64,000 nt of DNA from Salinicola salarius (GTDB lineage: Bacteria; Pseudomonadota; Gammaproteobacteria; Pseudomonadales; Halomonadaceae), in contig NZ_NHOU01000011.1 in assembly GCF_002179555.1 (NCBI RefSeq), forward strand, positions 49,895 to 113,894, given 5' to 3'. Under the pieces are notes generated by a model. The model ran no database searches, was not told where the DNA came from, and saw only the letters and a list, made by a program, of their open reading frames with translations. Numbering within the stretch: position 1 is the first letter of the stretch; each line of letters begins with the position of its first letter. The position numbers and the translations under genes are program-made. Shown here in pieces: positions 44,152 to 53,905 of the stretch.

Positions 44152-46311
44152 TCAGTTCCTGGCCGGCTCGCCTGCTTCCACCCCTTCGATCTGACGCCGA
44201 AACGGTGGCAGCGCGTCCAGCAACGCCTTGCCGTACCGCCGGGTCAGCACACGCCGATCCAACAGCGAGATACGGCCGCTGTCGTTCTCCTTGCGGATCA
44301 GCCGCCCGCACGCCTGCACCAGCTTGATCGACGCATCCGGCACCGATATCCGCATGAACGGGTTGCCGCCCTGACTCTCGATCCACTCGGCGAGCGTGGC
44401 GCCGACCGGATCGTCCGGCACCGAAAACGGCAGCCGGGTGATGACCACGTGGGTGAGATAACGACCGGGAAGATCGATCCCCTCGGCGAAACTCGCCAGC
44501 CCGAAGATCAAGCTACCGCCGCCGTCGTCGACCGCCTTGCGATGGCGCTCCAGCAGCTCGCGCTTGGGCAGCCGATCCTGCGAGAGCAGGCGCGACGACC
44601 AGGGTTCCGGCAACGCATCGGCCACGCTGCGCAGTTGCTTGCGCGAGGAGAACAGCACCAGCACGGCTTCGTCATCTTCCAGCCCCTCGATGAACTCGAC
44701 GATGGAACGGTCGTGCGCCTTGGCATCGCCGGGCTCCACCGCTTCCCTCGGCACACTGAGGATGGCCCGGGAATAGTCGAAAGGGCTCGGCAGGCGCTGG
44801 TAGCGATAGCGATTGGCCAGGCCGGCCCGCTCCTGCAATCGCTCGAAACGATTGAGCGCCGTCAGCGTCGCCGAGGTCACCACCGCCCCGTAGCAGGTTC
44901 CCCAGAGATGCCGCGCCAGTGTCTCCGCCGCCGATACCGGGCTGGCCGAAAAGGTCAGCTCCGGCTCGCCACCGAAGTTCTGGAACGTCAACCATCGCGC
45001 TTGCGGTGCCTGCCCCGCCGGATCCGGCTTGGCCATGGCTGACCACAGCGCATGCGCTTCCAGCGCGCGGCCGTGGAGCAGCGCCGTCAGCGGCAGCCAC
45101 GGTTCCGCCTGCTCCCGCGGGAGCCCGGTGGACTTGTCCGGGTCGAGACTCTCGCGGAGGATATCGCTCATCGTCTCCAGATCGCGCGATAACTCGGCGA
45201 ACGGAATGACCAGCTGCTGGGCCAGATCGACCAGCGGCTCCGGCGCCCGGCCGTTGGGAAAGCGGAAATGCTGCGTCTCCTCGCCTGCCCCGGATCCGAG
45301 CCCGGCAATCTGATGTCCCATGGCGTAGGCGTCGCCGAGACGTGGCTCCAGCGCCGCGATGCGTTCGGGGAAGGTCGCCAGCAAGCGGCCGAGTGTCGGC
45401 TGGGCGCCGAGCGCGGTGTTCAACTCCGTCAGCGACTTCTTCAACGTCCGCAGCCAGCGCAACGTGCCGTTAATCCCGAAACGATGATAGAAGTGATCCA
45501 GCGCCTTGTCCGGCAGGTGGTGTCCTTCGTCGAAGACGTAGATACACTCCTTGGGCGACGGCAGTACCATGCCTCCGCCTAGCGCGAGGTCCGCCAGCAC
45601 CAGGTCGTGATTGGCGACGATGATATCGGCCTGCTCGAGATGCCGGCGCGAGCGGAAATAGGCACAGGCGCCGAAATGGCCGCAGCGCCGATTGGTGCAC
45701 TGGCGATGATCCACGGTCAGCCGTCGCCAGTCGCGATCATCAATGGCGACCGGCCAGCTATCCCGATCCCCTTCCCAGTTGCCGGAGGCATAGGTATCGG
45801 CCATCTCCTGGATCAGCTGCGGGAAGTCACCGCCGGCGTCCGTGGCGATGGTCTGCTCGAACAGCGACAGCGTCGGGTTGGGCTCGGCGCCTTCCAGCGC
45901 CTGATCCAGCTTGGCCACGCACAGGTAACGCCCCCGACCCTTGGCCAGCGCGTATTCGAAATCGAGCCCGCTGTGCGCCTTGAGCATCGGCAGGTCCTGA
46001 TTCAATACCTGCTCTTGCAGTGCCACCGTGGCAGTGGCGATGACCAACCGCTTGCCGCGCGCCTTGGCGACGGGTAACGCCGCCAATAGATACGCAAGGG
46101 TTTTACCGGTACCGGTACCCGCTTCCAGAACACAGACGTGCTCGTTGGACGTCCTTCGGCCCTGATCATCTCGCTCGATCGACGCCAGCGTGCGCGCGAT
46201 CTCCGCAATCATCAGACGCTGACCGTAACGCGGGGTGAGCTCCAACCCTTCGAGCACGCGCCGGTAAGCCTCCTGGATCTCTTGCTTGAGGGGTTCGTCG
46301 AGCATGCGCAT
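44152..46311 (-). CDS. dinG: DinG-type ATP-dependent DNA helicase
   Basis: A 719-aa XPD-like iron-sulfur helicase active on R-loops and D-loops. Walker A is EAGTGTGKT (about 68-76). Iron-sulfur ligands are Cys about 132 (YLCVAKL) and CTNRRCGHFGAC about 213-224. The Walker B equivalent is DEGH. The ATG at 46311 lacks a good ribosome-binding site; Met3 at 46305 is an alternative. Confidence 0.95.
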   Translation of the reverse strand: MRMLDEPLKQEIQEAYRRVLEGLELTPRYGQRLMIAEIARTLASIERDDQGRRTSNEHVCVLEAGTGTGKTLAYLLAALPVAKARGKRLVIATATVALQEQVLNQDLPMLKAHSGLDFEYALAKGRGRYLCVAKLDQALEGAEPNPTLSLFEQTIATDAGGDFPQLIQEMADTYASGNWEGDRDSWPVAIDDRDWRRLTVDHRQCTNRRCGHFGACAYFRSRRHLEQADIIVANHDLVLADLALGGGMVLPSPKECIYVFDEGHHLPDKALDHFYHRFGINGTLRWLRTLKKSLTELNTALGAQPTLGRLLATFPERIAALEPRLGDAYAMGHQIAGLGSGAGEETQHFRFPNGRAPEPLVDLAQQLVIPFAELSRDLETMSDILRESLDPDKSTGLPREQAEPWLPLTALLHGRALEAHALWSAMAKPDPAGQAPQARWLTFQNFGGEPELTFSASPVSAAETLARHLWGTCYGAVVTSATLTALNRFERLQERAGLANRYRYQRLPSPFDYSRAILSVPREAVEPGDAKAHDRSIVEFIEGLEDDEAVLVLFSSRKQLRSVADALPEPWSSRLLSQDRLPKRELLERHRKAVDDGGGSLIFGLASFAEGIDLPGRYLTHVVITRLPFSVPDDPVGATLAEWIESQGGNPFMRISVPDASIKLVQACGRLIRKENDSGRISLLDRRVLTRRYGKALLDALPPFRRQIEGVEAGEPARN

Positions 46312-46408
46312 TCCGGGGAAGGAAGGTCAGAAACAGATCGCCCACCGACGGTGGACGATCGAGAGAGCCGAACCGTTGACGATGTCAGCCGCTCAGGAAA
46401 GCATCGGC

Positions 46409-47698
46409 TCACGACATCATGGACTCGGGCGGATGCTCGCAGGGCAGCTTGCCGTTGATGTAGTTCTCGATCTCCGGCAGCGAGAAGGCATCCTCTTCGC
46501 CGACGAAACTGATCGACACACCCTTCGCGCCCGCACGGCCGGTCCGCCCGATACGATGGACGTAGTCTTCAGGATCTTCCGGCAGCGTGAAGTTGATGAC
46601 GTGGCTGACATCCTCGATATGGATGCCACGACCGGCAACATCGGTCGCCACCAGCACGGTCACTTCGCCTTCCCGGAAACGCTCCAGCGTCTTGATTCGC
46701 TGGCTCTGCGGCACGTCACCCGAGAGCATTGCCGCGTTGACGCCCTGGTCGCGCAGCATCTGATCCAGTTCACGCACCAGATCACGACGGTTGCCGAACA
46801 CGATCACCCGCTCCATCGCTTCCTGGCTGACCAGGTTGAACAGCAGCTTGCGCTTCTCGCTGTCGCTGACCAGATAGACCCGCTGGTCGATATTGGCCGC
46901 GTTGTCGGTGGTCACCTCGATCTCGACGTAGGCCGGATTCTGGGTCCACTGCTCGGAGAGGTTGAGGATATCCGGCGTGAAGGTCGCCGAGAACAGGAAG
47001 GTCTGGCGCTCCTCGCGCTTGGGCGTATAGCGGATGATGCGCTTGACGTCCGGAATGAAGCCCATCGACAGCATACGATCGGCTTCGTCCAGCACCAGCA
47101 CCTCGACCTGGGAGAGATCGATGTCGCGCTTCTGCTGGAAATCGAGCAGACGCCCCGGCGTGGCCACCAGAACGTCCAGGTTCTTGCTCAGCTGATCCCG
47201 CTGCTTCTGGTAGTCCATGCCGCCGACGACGCTTGCCACATGCAGTGACGTGAAGCGGGCCAGCGCCTTGGCGTCCTTCTCGATCTGCAGCGCCAGTTCG
47301 CGGGTAGGCGCGATGATCAGCGCCCGCGGCGTTCCCGGCTTCTGGCCATCCGGCGCTTCTTCTTCCAGGAAATAGGCCAGCATCGAGATCAGGAAAGCCG
47401 CAGTCTTGCCGGTGCCGGTCTGTGCCTTGCCGACCACGTCGCCGCCGAGCAACGTATGCTTCAGCGCTTCGGCCTGGATCGGCGTGCAGTATTCGAAACC
47501 TTCTGCCTGGATCGCGCGCATCAATGATGTCGGCAGGTCGAAATCATGAAACCGCCAGCGTCCGGCAACGGGCTCGACCTGAAACTGTTTCAGCGACCAG
47601 TTGGAAGTGTTCCGCGACTGCGATTTACGTGGCTTGCGCCGACGCCGCTTGGGTCTGCGGTTCTGTGCCGGGGGCTGGGTGTTGTCAGACTCACTCAT
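46409..47698 (-). CDS. rhlB: DEAD-box RNA helicase RhlB
   Basis: A 429-aa RNA helicase; in E. coli RhlB is part of the degradosome. A basic N-terminal extension (about 10-35, [16 protein letters not shown]) precedes the core. Motifs: Q motif ([12 protein letters not shown]), [33 protein letters not shown]. The start at 47698 gives [10 protein letters not shown]; the longer frame upstream is untranslated sequence. Confidence 0.93.
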   Translation of the reverse strand: MSESDNTQPPAQNRRPKRRRRKPRKSQSRNTSNWSLKQFQVEPVAGRWRFHDFDLPTSLMRAIQAEGFEYCTPIQAEALKHTLLGGDVVGKAQTGTGKTAAFLISMLAYFLEEEAPDGQKPGTPRALIIAPTRELALQIEKDAKALARFTSLHVASVVGGMDYQKQRDQLSKNLDVLVATPGRLLDFQQKRDIDLSQVEVLVLDEADRMLSMGFIPDVKRIIRYTPKREERQTFLFSATFTPDILNLSEQWTQNPAYVEIEVTTDNAANIDQRVYLVSDSEKRKLLFNLVSQEAMERVIVFGNRRDLVRELDQMLRDQGVNAAMLSGDVPQSQRIKTLERFREGEVTVLVATDVAGRGIHIEDVSHVINFTLPEDPEDYVHRIGRTGRAGAKGVSISFVGEEDAFSLPEIENYINGKLPCEHPPESMMS

Positions 47699-48070
47699 AG
47701 TTATGACGAATGTCCGAAATCGATTGACGGTTTGACTCGCGACGGCTGGCGTCCTGCTCGGCGGCGCCATCTACGGCGCGGCGGGCCGGCATTCACGCCT
47801 TCAAGGACGAACCCTCGACGCGACGATGATCGACTTCGCCGGGGCCAGGCCCGGCGCGAGCCGAACACATTGTACCAGTTCTGGCCTGCTAACGTCGCGA
47901 GCCCAGTGGTCCAACGTCGCGGCTAGCCGATGGCAGAGCCCCCTTCCCCTGTTAGAATGTGGGCTATCGTTGGCTCCGGGAACACCGCCTTGGCGGTCGA
48001 GAGTTTCCAATGCCGATGCCCATATCGCTATATCGCTGGATTTCCCGCTGAATACTGACAGGTTGCGCGC
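47699..48070. other. Divergent intergenic region rhlB/small basic protein
   Basis: 372 bp without a gene. It contains short repeats of AACGTCGCG (about 47890 and 47912) and a small GC-rich hairpin near 47838. No clear promoter pair was identified. Confidence 0.5.
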
Positions 48071-48322
48071 ATGACTCGCAGAAAAAAGACCCGGTCGCTG
48101 GCCGACAAGGTGACGATCCGTACCGGCAAGCGCAAGGACTATCGCCGCTGGCGCCATGACAATCCCGATGAAGTCGCTCCATCGCGTCGTTACGTCGACA
48201 AGAAGACCCAGCAGCGAAAACTGCAGGCCGAGCGCAAGCGCCAGCGTCAGAGCGCCCCGCCGCTGCCGCTGCATTCCGCCAGCACCGATGGCGACGCCTC
48301 GAAGCATGAGGGCTCCGATTGA
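48071..48322 (+). CDS. Small basic protein of unknown function
   Basis: An 83-aa, very Lys/Arg-rich protein ([21 protein letters not shown] at its start) without a signal peptide or membrane segment. Composition suggests nucleic-acid or ribosome binding. It overlaps xthA by one base (TGATG), so it is translationally coupled to a DNA repair nuclease. I do not recognise a family. Coding is supported by the coupling and the sharp frame boundary. Confidence 0.65.
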   Translation: MTRRKKTRSLADKVTIRTGKRKDYRRWRHDNPDEVAPSRRYVDKKTQQRKLQAERKRQRQSAPPLPLHSASTDGDASKHEGSD

Positions 48323-49140
48323 TGCGACTCGTCTCTTTCAATATCAACGGCATCCGCGCTCGTCTGCACCAGCTCGAGGCACTGATCGAGACCCACGCGC
48401 CGGACGTCATCGGCCTGCAGGAGACCAAGGTCCAGGACAGCGAATTTCCCCGCGAAGCGGTGGAAGCCATGGGCTATCACGTTCACTTTCATGGCCAGAA
48501 AGGCCATTACGGTGTCGCGATGCTGACACGGGCAGCACCGACATCCGTTCATTATGGGTTGCCCGACGATGGCGAGGAGGCGCAGCGCCGCCTGATCGGG
48601 GTGACGCTCGATATGGATGATGGCAAGCCGCTGACGGTGTGGAACGGTTACTTTCCCCAGGGCGAGAACATTGCTCACCCTACCAAGTACCCCAACAAGC
48701 GGGCGTTCTACGCCGGTCTCAACGCGCTTCTCGAAACGCAGCACCAGCCTTCGGAGCGCGTCGCGATCATGGGCGACTTCAATATCTCCCCGACGGATAT
48801 CGACATCGGCATCGGCGAGGACAATCGCAAGCGCTGGCTGCGCGAAGGCAAGACCAGCTTCCAGCCCGAGGAACGCGAATGGCTGGAGCGCCTCAAGGCG
48901 TGGGGGCTCAAGGACAGCTATCGACTGTGCCACCCGGACAGCAGCGACTATTTCAGCTGGTTCGACTATCGCTCCAAGGGTTTCGATCGCGAGCCCAAGC
49001 GTGGCCTGCGTATCGATTACATCCTGGTCACCGAACCGCTGGCCCGCGCCACGCGTCGCTCGGGTATCGACTATGACCTGCGCGCCATGGAACGGCCATC
49101 CGACCACGCCCCGGTGTGGAGTGAATTCGAGCTAGCGTGA
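48322..49140 (+). CDS. xthA: Exodeoxyribonuclease III
   Basis: A 272-aa AP endonuclease and 3'-5' exonuclease in base-excision repair. It closely follows E. coli Xth[23 protein letters not shown] (catalytic Glu), [15 protein letters not shown], and the C-terminal PSDHAPV with catalytic Asp-His. The ATG at 48322 overlaps the preceding stop by one base, better than an in-frame TTG at 48319. Confidence 0.97.
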   Translation: MRLVSFNINGIRARLHQLEALIETHAPDVIGLQETKVQDSEFPREAVEAMGYHVHFHGQKGHYGVAMLTRAAPTSVHYGLPDDGEEAQRRLIGVTLDMDDGKPLTVWNGYFPQGENIAHPTKYPNKRAFYAGLNALLETQHQPSERVAIMGDFNISPTDIDIGIGEDNRKRWLREGKTSFQPEEREWLERLKAWGLKDSYRLCHPDSSDYFSWFDYRSKGFDREPKRGLRIDYILVTEPLARATRRSGIDYDLRAMERPSDHAPVWSEFELA

Positions 49141-49237
49141 GTTTCGTTTCCTATGGCGACAAGTTCACTATGGCGACAGGTTCAAGCAGGACGAACTTAC
49201 CACTGACCGAGCATCAACTTTCCTTCTGCTCGTTAAT

Positions 49238-49257
49238 GCGAGGGGCAAGCCCCTCGC
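49238..49257. other. Perfect hairpin after xthA
   Basis: GCGAGGGG-CAAG-CCCCTCGC is an 8-bp perfect stem about 100 nt after the xthA stop. TTTTT follows only 7 nt later, so it is a possible but imperfect xthA terminator. Confidence 0.45.
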
Positions 49258-49269
49258 GCTCCCCTTTTT

Positions 49270-49416
49270 GACGCCACAGACGGCGAAACCCTAAACGCCA
49301 ATCGCCCGCGCTCGGGTCGGCGCGAAAGGGCATCCCTGCCCTACGCGCCTCTGGCGTCATCCATGACGCCAGACCCGGCACGGGCGACCGTCGTTTAGCG
49401 CCGTCTGGAAGGCGTC
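49270..49416. repeat. 147-bp branched inverted-repeat element
   Basis: Two arms (49270-49318, 49372-49416) pair through five blocks: GACGCC/GGCGTC, CAGACGGCG/CGCCGTCTG, CTAAACG/CGTTTAG, TCGCCCG/CGGGCGA and CGGGTC/GACCCG, about 35 base pairs. The apex holds two further hairpins: GGCGCG..AGGGC/GCCCT..CGCGCC (49319-49349) and TGGCGTCAT-CC-ATGACGCCA (49352-49371). Together they form a three-way junction. It lies in the 421-bp gene-free gap 49141-49561 between xthA and the TonB operon. No ORF is present. Confidence 0.8.
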
Positions 49417-49561
49417 ATTCGGCGGCAAATCCCAGTGTCCCGGCTTTATTGACCAACAAACAAAAATGCTGACAAGGACCACTGGTGATGGTCAGTGGAG
49501 AACGGCTCACGCCACAATTCGCCACCTTACCAAAACCGACCAGCGCGTGAGCGAACCACCG

Positions 49562-50776
49562 CTACGCCGATCCCAGCGAATCCAGCCACTGCTGCGCCTG
49601 CTCGATGCCCGCTGCCCGGGCCTGCTGGAAGGCATTGCGGGCCGCCTTCCGATCGCCGAGCTGCAGCGAGGCGACGCCCTGCAACAACCAGTCCCGTCCG
49701 GAAATCTCGCCGCCTGCCTCACGCAGACGGGAAAGCGCGTCTCGTGTCGTCTGCCACTCGCCCCAACCGTAAGCGAGTTCGGCCAACTGCTGCCAATCCT
49801 CTGCCCGACCACTCTTTTCGGCCAGCGTCTGCCAGGCCGACAGCGCGTTTTCATGATCGCGAGCGGCCGTCCAGGCTTGGGCGATCAGGCGCAGATTGGT
49901 GCTGCTGGAATCCAGCCGACCGCTATCCAGCCAGTTTTCCAGATGCTCGGCGGCACGCGCCGGCGTTCCTCCGACGATGTGCAGTTTGACCAGCCGCAAC
50001 AGATCTTCATCCGACGTCAGCACACCTCGGCGCCAGCCGCTTTCCCAGATCGCGGCGGCACGACCGTCATCCCCGGCTTGCTGGGCAAGCACCGCGGCCC
50101 GGCGCCACACGTCCGGCGAGCTCGCGTCGTCGCCCAGCAGCGTCAGCGCGTCGTCGAAGCGTCCCGCCTGCTGGTAGACCGTACTCGCCAGCTGCCGTCG
50201 GGACTGGCTCCAGCCCTCGGTGCCGGACGCTCTTAGCCGATCGAGCGAGTTGGCCGCGGCCGACCACTCCTCGAGCGATGCCCACGCCTGGACCAGCAGC
50301 CAGCGCGAAGCCTCGTCTCCGCCACTGCGCTCGACCCAGCGAGTCAGCAGATCCGCGCCCTGTCGTGTCTGGCCGCCACTCAAGCGCAATCGTGCTTCCT
50401 GATGCAGCCAAGAGAGACGGCGTGCGTCAGGGGCATCGTCGATGCGCCGAGCCTCGGCCAACTGCTCCGCGGCCTGGATATCGTGGCCCTGACGGGCATT
50501 GGCCGACGCCGCCAGCTGCAAAAACAGGGCGCGCGCCCAGCGGTCGGCCGCATTGCCGCCTTCGAGGCGCGAGGCCGACTCGGCAGCACGCGAAGCCACC
50601 GCCGCGTCGTCGCCGGACTCGAGCTGCGACTGCATCGACTGCAGCGCCTGGATCATGTCCGCGCGCAGCGCCGGACCCTCGGCCCGGGCCAGCGAGATAC
50701 CGCCGCAACCGATCAGGCCCACCAGCGCCAGCGACAGACAGCGCTTGCCCAGACGACGAACCGTCATTGAACTCAC
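49562..50776 (-). CDS. TPR protein of the TonB/TtpC operon
   Basis: A 404-aa protein with an N-terminal signal sequence (about 1-32, with a cleavage site near ARA-EG) and tandem TPR-like helical repeats thereafter. It is the last gene of the TonB operon. GTG at 50776 has GGAGGG 6 nt upstream, which favours it over ATG at 50767. Homologous TPR genes often end TtpC-type operons and may help assemble the complex in the periplasm; the exact role is not established. Confidence 0.82.
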   Translation of the reverse strand: MSSMTVRRLGKRCLSLALVGLIGCGGISLARAEGPALRADMIQALQSMQSQLESGDDAAVASRAAESASRLEGGNAADRWARALFLQLAASANARQGHDIQAAEQLAEARRIDDAPDARRLSWLHQEARLRLSGGQTRQGADLLTRWVERSGGDEASRWLLVQAWASLEEWSAAANSLDRLRASGTEGWSQSRRQLASTVYQQAGRFDDALTLLGDDASSPDVWRRAAVLAQQAGDDGRAAAIWESGWRRGVLTSDEDLLRLVKLHIVGGTPARAAEHLENWLDSGRLDSSSTNLRLIAQAWTAARDHENALSAWQTLAEKSGRAEDWQQLAELAYGWGEWQTTRDALSRLREAGGEISGRDWLLQGVASLQLGDRKAARNAFQQARAAGIEQAQQWLDSLGSA

Positions 50777-50778
50777 GA

Positions 50779-51567
50779 TCAGCCCTCCAACTGGAACTGA
50801 ATGCGCTGGGTGGCCCGCCGAACGTCATCGGCCGGCGGGAATCGCCACCGTGATACCGCTTCCTCGACGGCACGGTCGAACACGTTGGCGGGATCGGCGT
50901 CGATCACTCGCAAACTGTCGGTATCGACCCGGCCGTCAGGCTGAATGATGAAACTCACCTCCACGTAACCTTCCAGGCCACGCCGGCGCGCGCGCATCGG
51001 ATAGGATGGATTGACCCGGCTGGCAGGTTGTAGCTGGCCGACATCGCGCGGCGATGCCTGCGTTCCTCGCGGCGGTTGCTGCGGTGCGGGTTCGGGCTGC
51101 GGCGGGCCGGGCTCGGCTTCGGACTGAGGCGCCGCATCCGCCACGGCTTCCTGCGTCGGCTGGGGTTCCGGCTGGGGTTCCGGCTGAGCCTCGGGTTGCG
51201 GTTGTGGACGCGGCTCTGGCTCCGGCCGCGCCTCGCTCAGTTCGGGCAGCGATTCGTCCAGCGTCACGTCCGGCGCCTCCATGGGCGGCGTTTGCGGCTC
51301 CGGAATCTCCACCGGGCTCGGCGCCTCTGCCGCAGGTACGGGTGCCGCCGCAGGAGGTGGCGGCGGCGCGCTCGGCGGCGTCGGCAATGCCGGCGACGTT
51401 GGCGTCGGTTGCGCCTGTTCCTGCTCCGGCGCGTCGACCATCGAGATCGCCGTCGGCGTCACGATCTGGGTGCGATCCGGTTCCGGCGGAGCCACCAGCA
51501 GCGCCAACAGATAGAACAGCAGCAGCGCCAGCAGCGCGCCGCCGACCAGGCCTGCCACTCTACGCAT
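50779..51567 (-). CDS. tonB: TonB energy transducer
   Basis: A 262-aa TonB-family protein that spans the periplasm and powers outer-membrane receptors. One N-terminal helix (about 5-26) is followed by a Pro/Glu/Gln-rich linker (about 45-175), then the conserved C-terminal domain (about 180-262) with VNPSYPMRARRRGLEGYVEVSF and WRFPPA. It starts on the exbD stop (TGATG). Confidence 0.92.
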   Translation of the reverse strand: MRRVAGLVGGALLALLLFYLLALLVAPPEPDRTQIVTPTAISMVDAPEQEQAQPTPTSPALPTPPSAPPPPPAAAPVPAAEAPSPVEIPEPQTPPMEAPDVTLDESLPELSEARPEPEPRPQPQPEAQPEPQPEPQPTQEAVADAAPQSEAEPGPPQPEPAPQQPPRGTQASPRDVGQLQPASRVNPSYPMRARRRGLEGYVEVSFIIQPDGRVDTDSLRVIDADPANVFDRAVEEAVSRWRFPPADDVRRATQRIQFQLEG

Positions 51568-51974
51568 CAGCCGGCATCCCGGTTGGCGGCCACGGCGACG
51601 TTATCGACACCCGCCTGGTGGATGCGATCCATGACCTCGATCAGCAAGCCCGTCGTCGAGTTCTTGTCGGCCTGCACCACGACGCTGCCATCACCGGAGA
51701 CCAGCTCCGCGACACGAGCGCCGACGCGATGGGCATCCACCGCTTCGCCGTCGACCCAGACCGCGCCTTCGCCGGTGATGGCGACGAGCACCTGGGTATC
51801 CTGGCGCGCCGTGGCCTCGCTCGACTCGGGCCGCTGGATCTCGACGCCACTCTCCTTGATGAAGCTGGTGGTGACGATGAAGAAGATCAGCATGATGAAA
51901 ACGACATCCAGCATCGGCGTCAGATCGATGCCGGTCGAATCGTCACTGGCTTCCCGCAAGCGGCGCCTACGCAT
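51567..51974 (-). CDS. exbD: ExbD/TolR-family protein
   Basis: A 135-aa single-pass proton-channel subunit. The transmembrane helix contains the essential acidic residue in LTPMLDVVFIMLIFF (Asp near 23). The periplasmic domain follows. It overlaps exbB by 8 nt and tonB by 1 nt. Confidence 0.94.
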   Translation of the reverse strand: MRRRRLREASDDSTGIDLTPMLDVVFIMLIFFIVTTSFIKESGVEIQRPESSEATARQDTQVLVAITGEGAVWVDGEAVDAHRVGARVAELVSGDGSVVVQADKNSTTGLLIEVMDRIHQAGVDNVAVAANRDAG

Positions 51975-52500
51975 GAGAGTCCTCCACGGCGCGGGCCATG
52001 CGGTCATGCAACCGCTGATCCTCGCGCCGAATGATCTGTTCCAGACGAGTGACGAAAAGCAGGCCGACCACGGCAACGGCCATGCCGCACAGCGTGGGCA
52101 GCGTGGCCTGGGCGACGCCGTCGGCCATCGCGCGGGCCTGGTTGCTCTCGGTGAGAGCCAGGCTGTCGAATACCTGGATCATGCCCGTCACCGTCCCCAG
52201 CAGCCCGAGCAGCGGGCAGACCGCGATCAGCAGCTTGAGCCATGGCAACGGCAGGCGTAACCGGGCGATCAGTTCGCTCGTCCACACTTCGCGCAGGGTC
52301 AGCGCGCTCCAGCTCGAGTGATCGCGACGCTGAATCCACGCCTCGATCAGCACACGCCGGGCACGTCGATGAGTGAACTGCCAGTAGAACAGCCGCTCCA
52401 GCGACATCGCGAACAGCGCCATCGCCACCAGCATGATCACCACCAGCACCTCGCCGCCAGCGCCGATCAGCCAGCGGATCGGCTCAAGCGCGGACACCAT
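51967..52500 (-). CDS. exbB: ExbB/TolQ-family proton-channel protein
   Basis: A 177-aa MotA/TolQ/ExbB subunit, shorter than classical ExbB. Three membrane helices are visible; the ICPLLGLLGTVTGMI helix carries the conserved channel residues. GAGGAG lies 7 nt before the ATG at 52500. The start overlaps the TtpC gene. In TtpC-type systems this second ExbB works with TtpC and ExbD. Confidence 0.93.
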   Translation of the reverse strand: MVSALEPIRWLIGAGGEVLVVIMLVAMALFAMSLERLFYWQFTHRRARRVLIEAWIQRRDHSSWSALTLREVWTSELIARLRLPLPWLKLLIAVCPLLGLLGTVTGMIQVFDSLALTESNQARAMADGVAQATLPTLCGMAVAVVGLLFVTRLEQIIRREDQRLHDRMARAVEDSHA

Positions 52501-53905
52501 GGCTGCGCTCCTCGGCATGGGCGACAGCGGCCGTTTCGGCCTCGAGATGCTCGGCGAGCACCGCGCTGGCGCGCCCTTCCAGCAGACCGATCAATCGTCG
52601 GCTGCGGCTGCTCAGGGCGGTATTGACGAACAGCAGCGGCACGGCGGTGATCAGACCCAGCACGGTGGTCACCAGCGCCTGGCTGATGCCGCCGGCCATC
52701 AGTTGGGGATCGCCGGTGCCGAACACGGTGATCGACTGGAAGGTGACGATCATCCCGGTCACCGTGCCCAGCAGCCCCAGCAAGGGCGCGACGGCAGCGA
52801 TCAGCTTGACGACCGGCTGGCCCCGCTCCAGCCGCGGCTGCTCTGCCAGCAGCGCCTCGTCGAGCCGAGCCTCCAGCGCTTCCGGCGCGTGGTCGCGGCC
52901 CAGCGCAGCGAAGCGCTGAAGTACGCGCCCCAGCGGGTTGTCGTCGCTGAGGGACTCCGGCGCCCGCATCTGCCGACGCATGCGCCCGCTGACCCGAAGC
53001 AGGTAGACATACTGTATCAGCGCCACCAGCAGCCCGATGATCCCCAGCGCGACGATCACGTAACCGACGTAGCCGCCCTGCTGGAACCGCTCCCACAGGC
53101 TCGGCTGCTGGGCGAGCGCGTCCAGCACGTCGCCGTCGGTGGGATCGACCACGATCTGGTTGCCCTCGCCCTGCTGGAAAGCCTGCAAGGCCTGGCGAGC
53201 ATCGCCCGGCGTTGCCGCCACGACGGAAAGACGACCGTCGTCGCCGATTCGCTGCAGCAGATCGCCGTCGCTGAAGGCGACGATATCCCCCAGACGGACC
53301 ACGGGGCGCTGGGCGACATCGCCGTCCGGCCCGGCAACCGGCGCCTGGAACCGCACGCCTCGGCCGCTTTCCGCGATCAGGCCCGCCAGATCCTGGCGCA
53401 CCCGATCCAGCGTCTGCAGGTCGATCAGGCCGCGATCGTCGAGCCGCGGAGGCAACTGCGCATCACCGCCGACGGTCAGCCAGCTCTCGCCCAGCGCATC
53501 CCGAAGCTCGCTGGCCTGCTGCTTGACGATTCCGGAGATATCACCGATATCGCCGGCCTCTTCCGTGCGCTGCTGCTGTAGCGCCGCCAATTGTTGCTGC
53601 TGGTCCGTCTGGCGCGATTCCAGCTGGTCGCGCCTGCCCTGGGCGTCCTGCAGCCGCTGCTCGGCATCGGCGACCGCCTGCTGCAACGCCTCACGGTCAT
53701 CCAGCAATGTCTCCAGCCGCTGGGTATCGCGCTGTTCCGCGGCCTGGCTGTCGGCCCGGAACGTCTCTAGCACCTGCTGCATCGAGTGCGATCCGCTACC
53801 CGACGCGTCGCCGGACTGAGCACTGGCGACGATGGGCAATAGCGTCATCGCCACGAAAGAGAGCGCTGACCACCATGCATGACGCTTCATGACTGTCCGT
53901 CTCAT
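52484..53905 (-). CDS. TtpC-like ExbB protein with long periplasmic domain
   Basis: A 473-aa protein joining a signal peptide (about 1-29), a coiled-coil periplasmic region (about 40-125, rich in Gln, Arg and Ala) and a globular segment to a C-terminal MotA/TolQ/ExbB module (about 290-445; PLLGLLGTVTGMIVTFQSI). This architecture matches TtpC of Vibrio TonB2-type systems, which is needed for transport by that TonB. The start overlaps the DUF3450 stop (ATGA) and GGAGGGG precedes it. Confidence 0.88.
   Translation of the reverse strand: MRRTVMKRHAWWSALSFVAMTLLPIVASAQSGDASGSGSHSMQQVLETFRADSQAAEQRDTQRLETLLDDREALQQAVADAEQRLQDAQGRRDQLESRQTDQQQQLAALQQQRTEEAGDIGDISGIVKQQASELRDALGESWLTVGGDAQLPPRLDDRGLIDLQTLDRVRQDLAGLIAESGRGVRFQAPVAGPDGDVAQRPVVRLGDIVAFSDGDLLQRIGDDGRLSVVAATPGDARQALQAFQQGEGNQIVVDPTDGDVLDALAQQPSLWERFQQGGYVGYVIVALGIIGLLVALIQYVYLLRVSGRMRRQMRAPESLSDDNPLGRVLQRFAALGRDHAPEALEARLDEALLAEQPRLERGQPVVKLIAAVAPLLGLLGTVTGMIVTFQSITVFGTGDPQLMAGGISQALVTTVLGLITAVPLLFVNTALSSRSRRLIGLLEGRASAVLAEHLEAETAAVAHAEERSHGVRA

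Noticed and set aside
49270..49416. Integron attC site
   Set aside because: The arms lack the RYYYAAC/GTTRRRY core sites and no integrase or cassette genes are present.
49479..49498. Terminator for the TonB operon
   Set aside because: CCACTG/CAGTGG can form a 6-bp stem, but the T-rich stretch is about 12 nt away; too weak to call.
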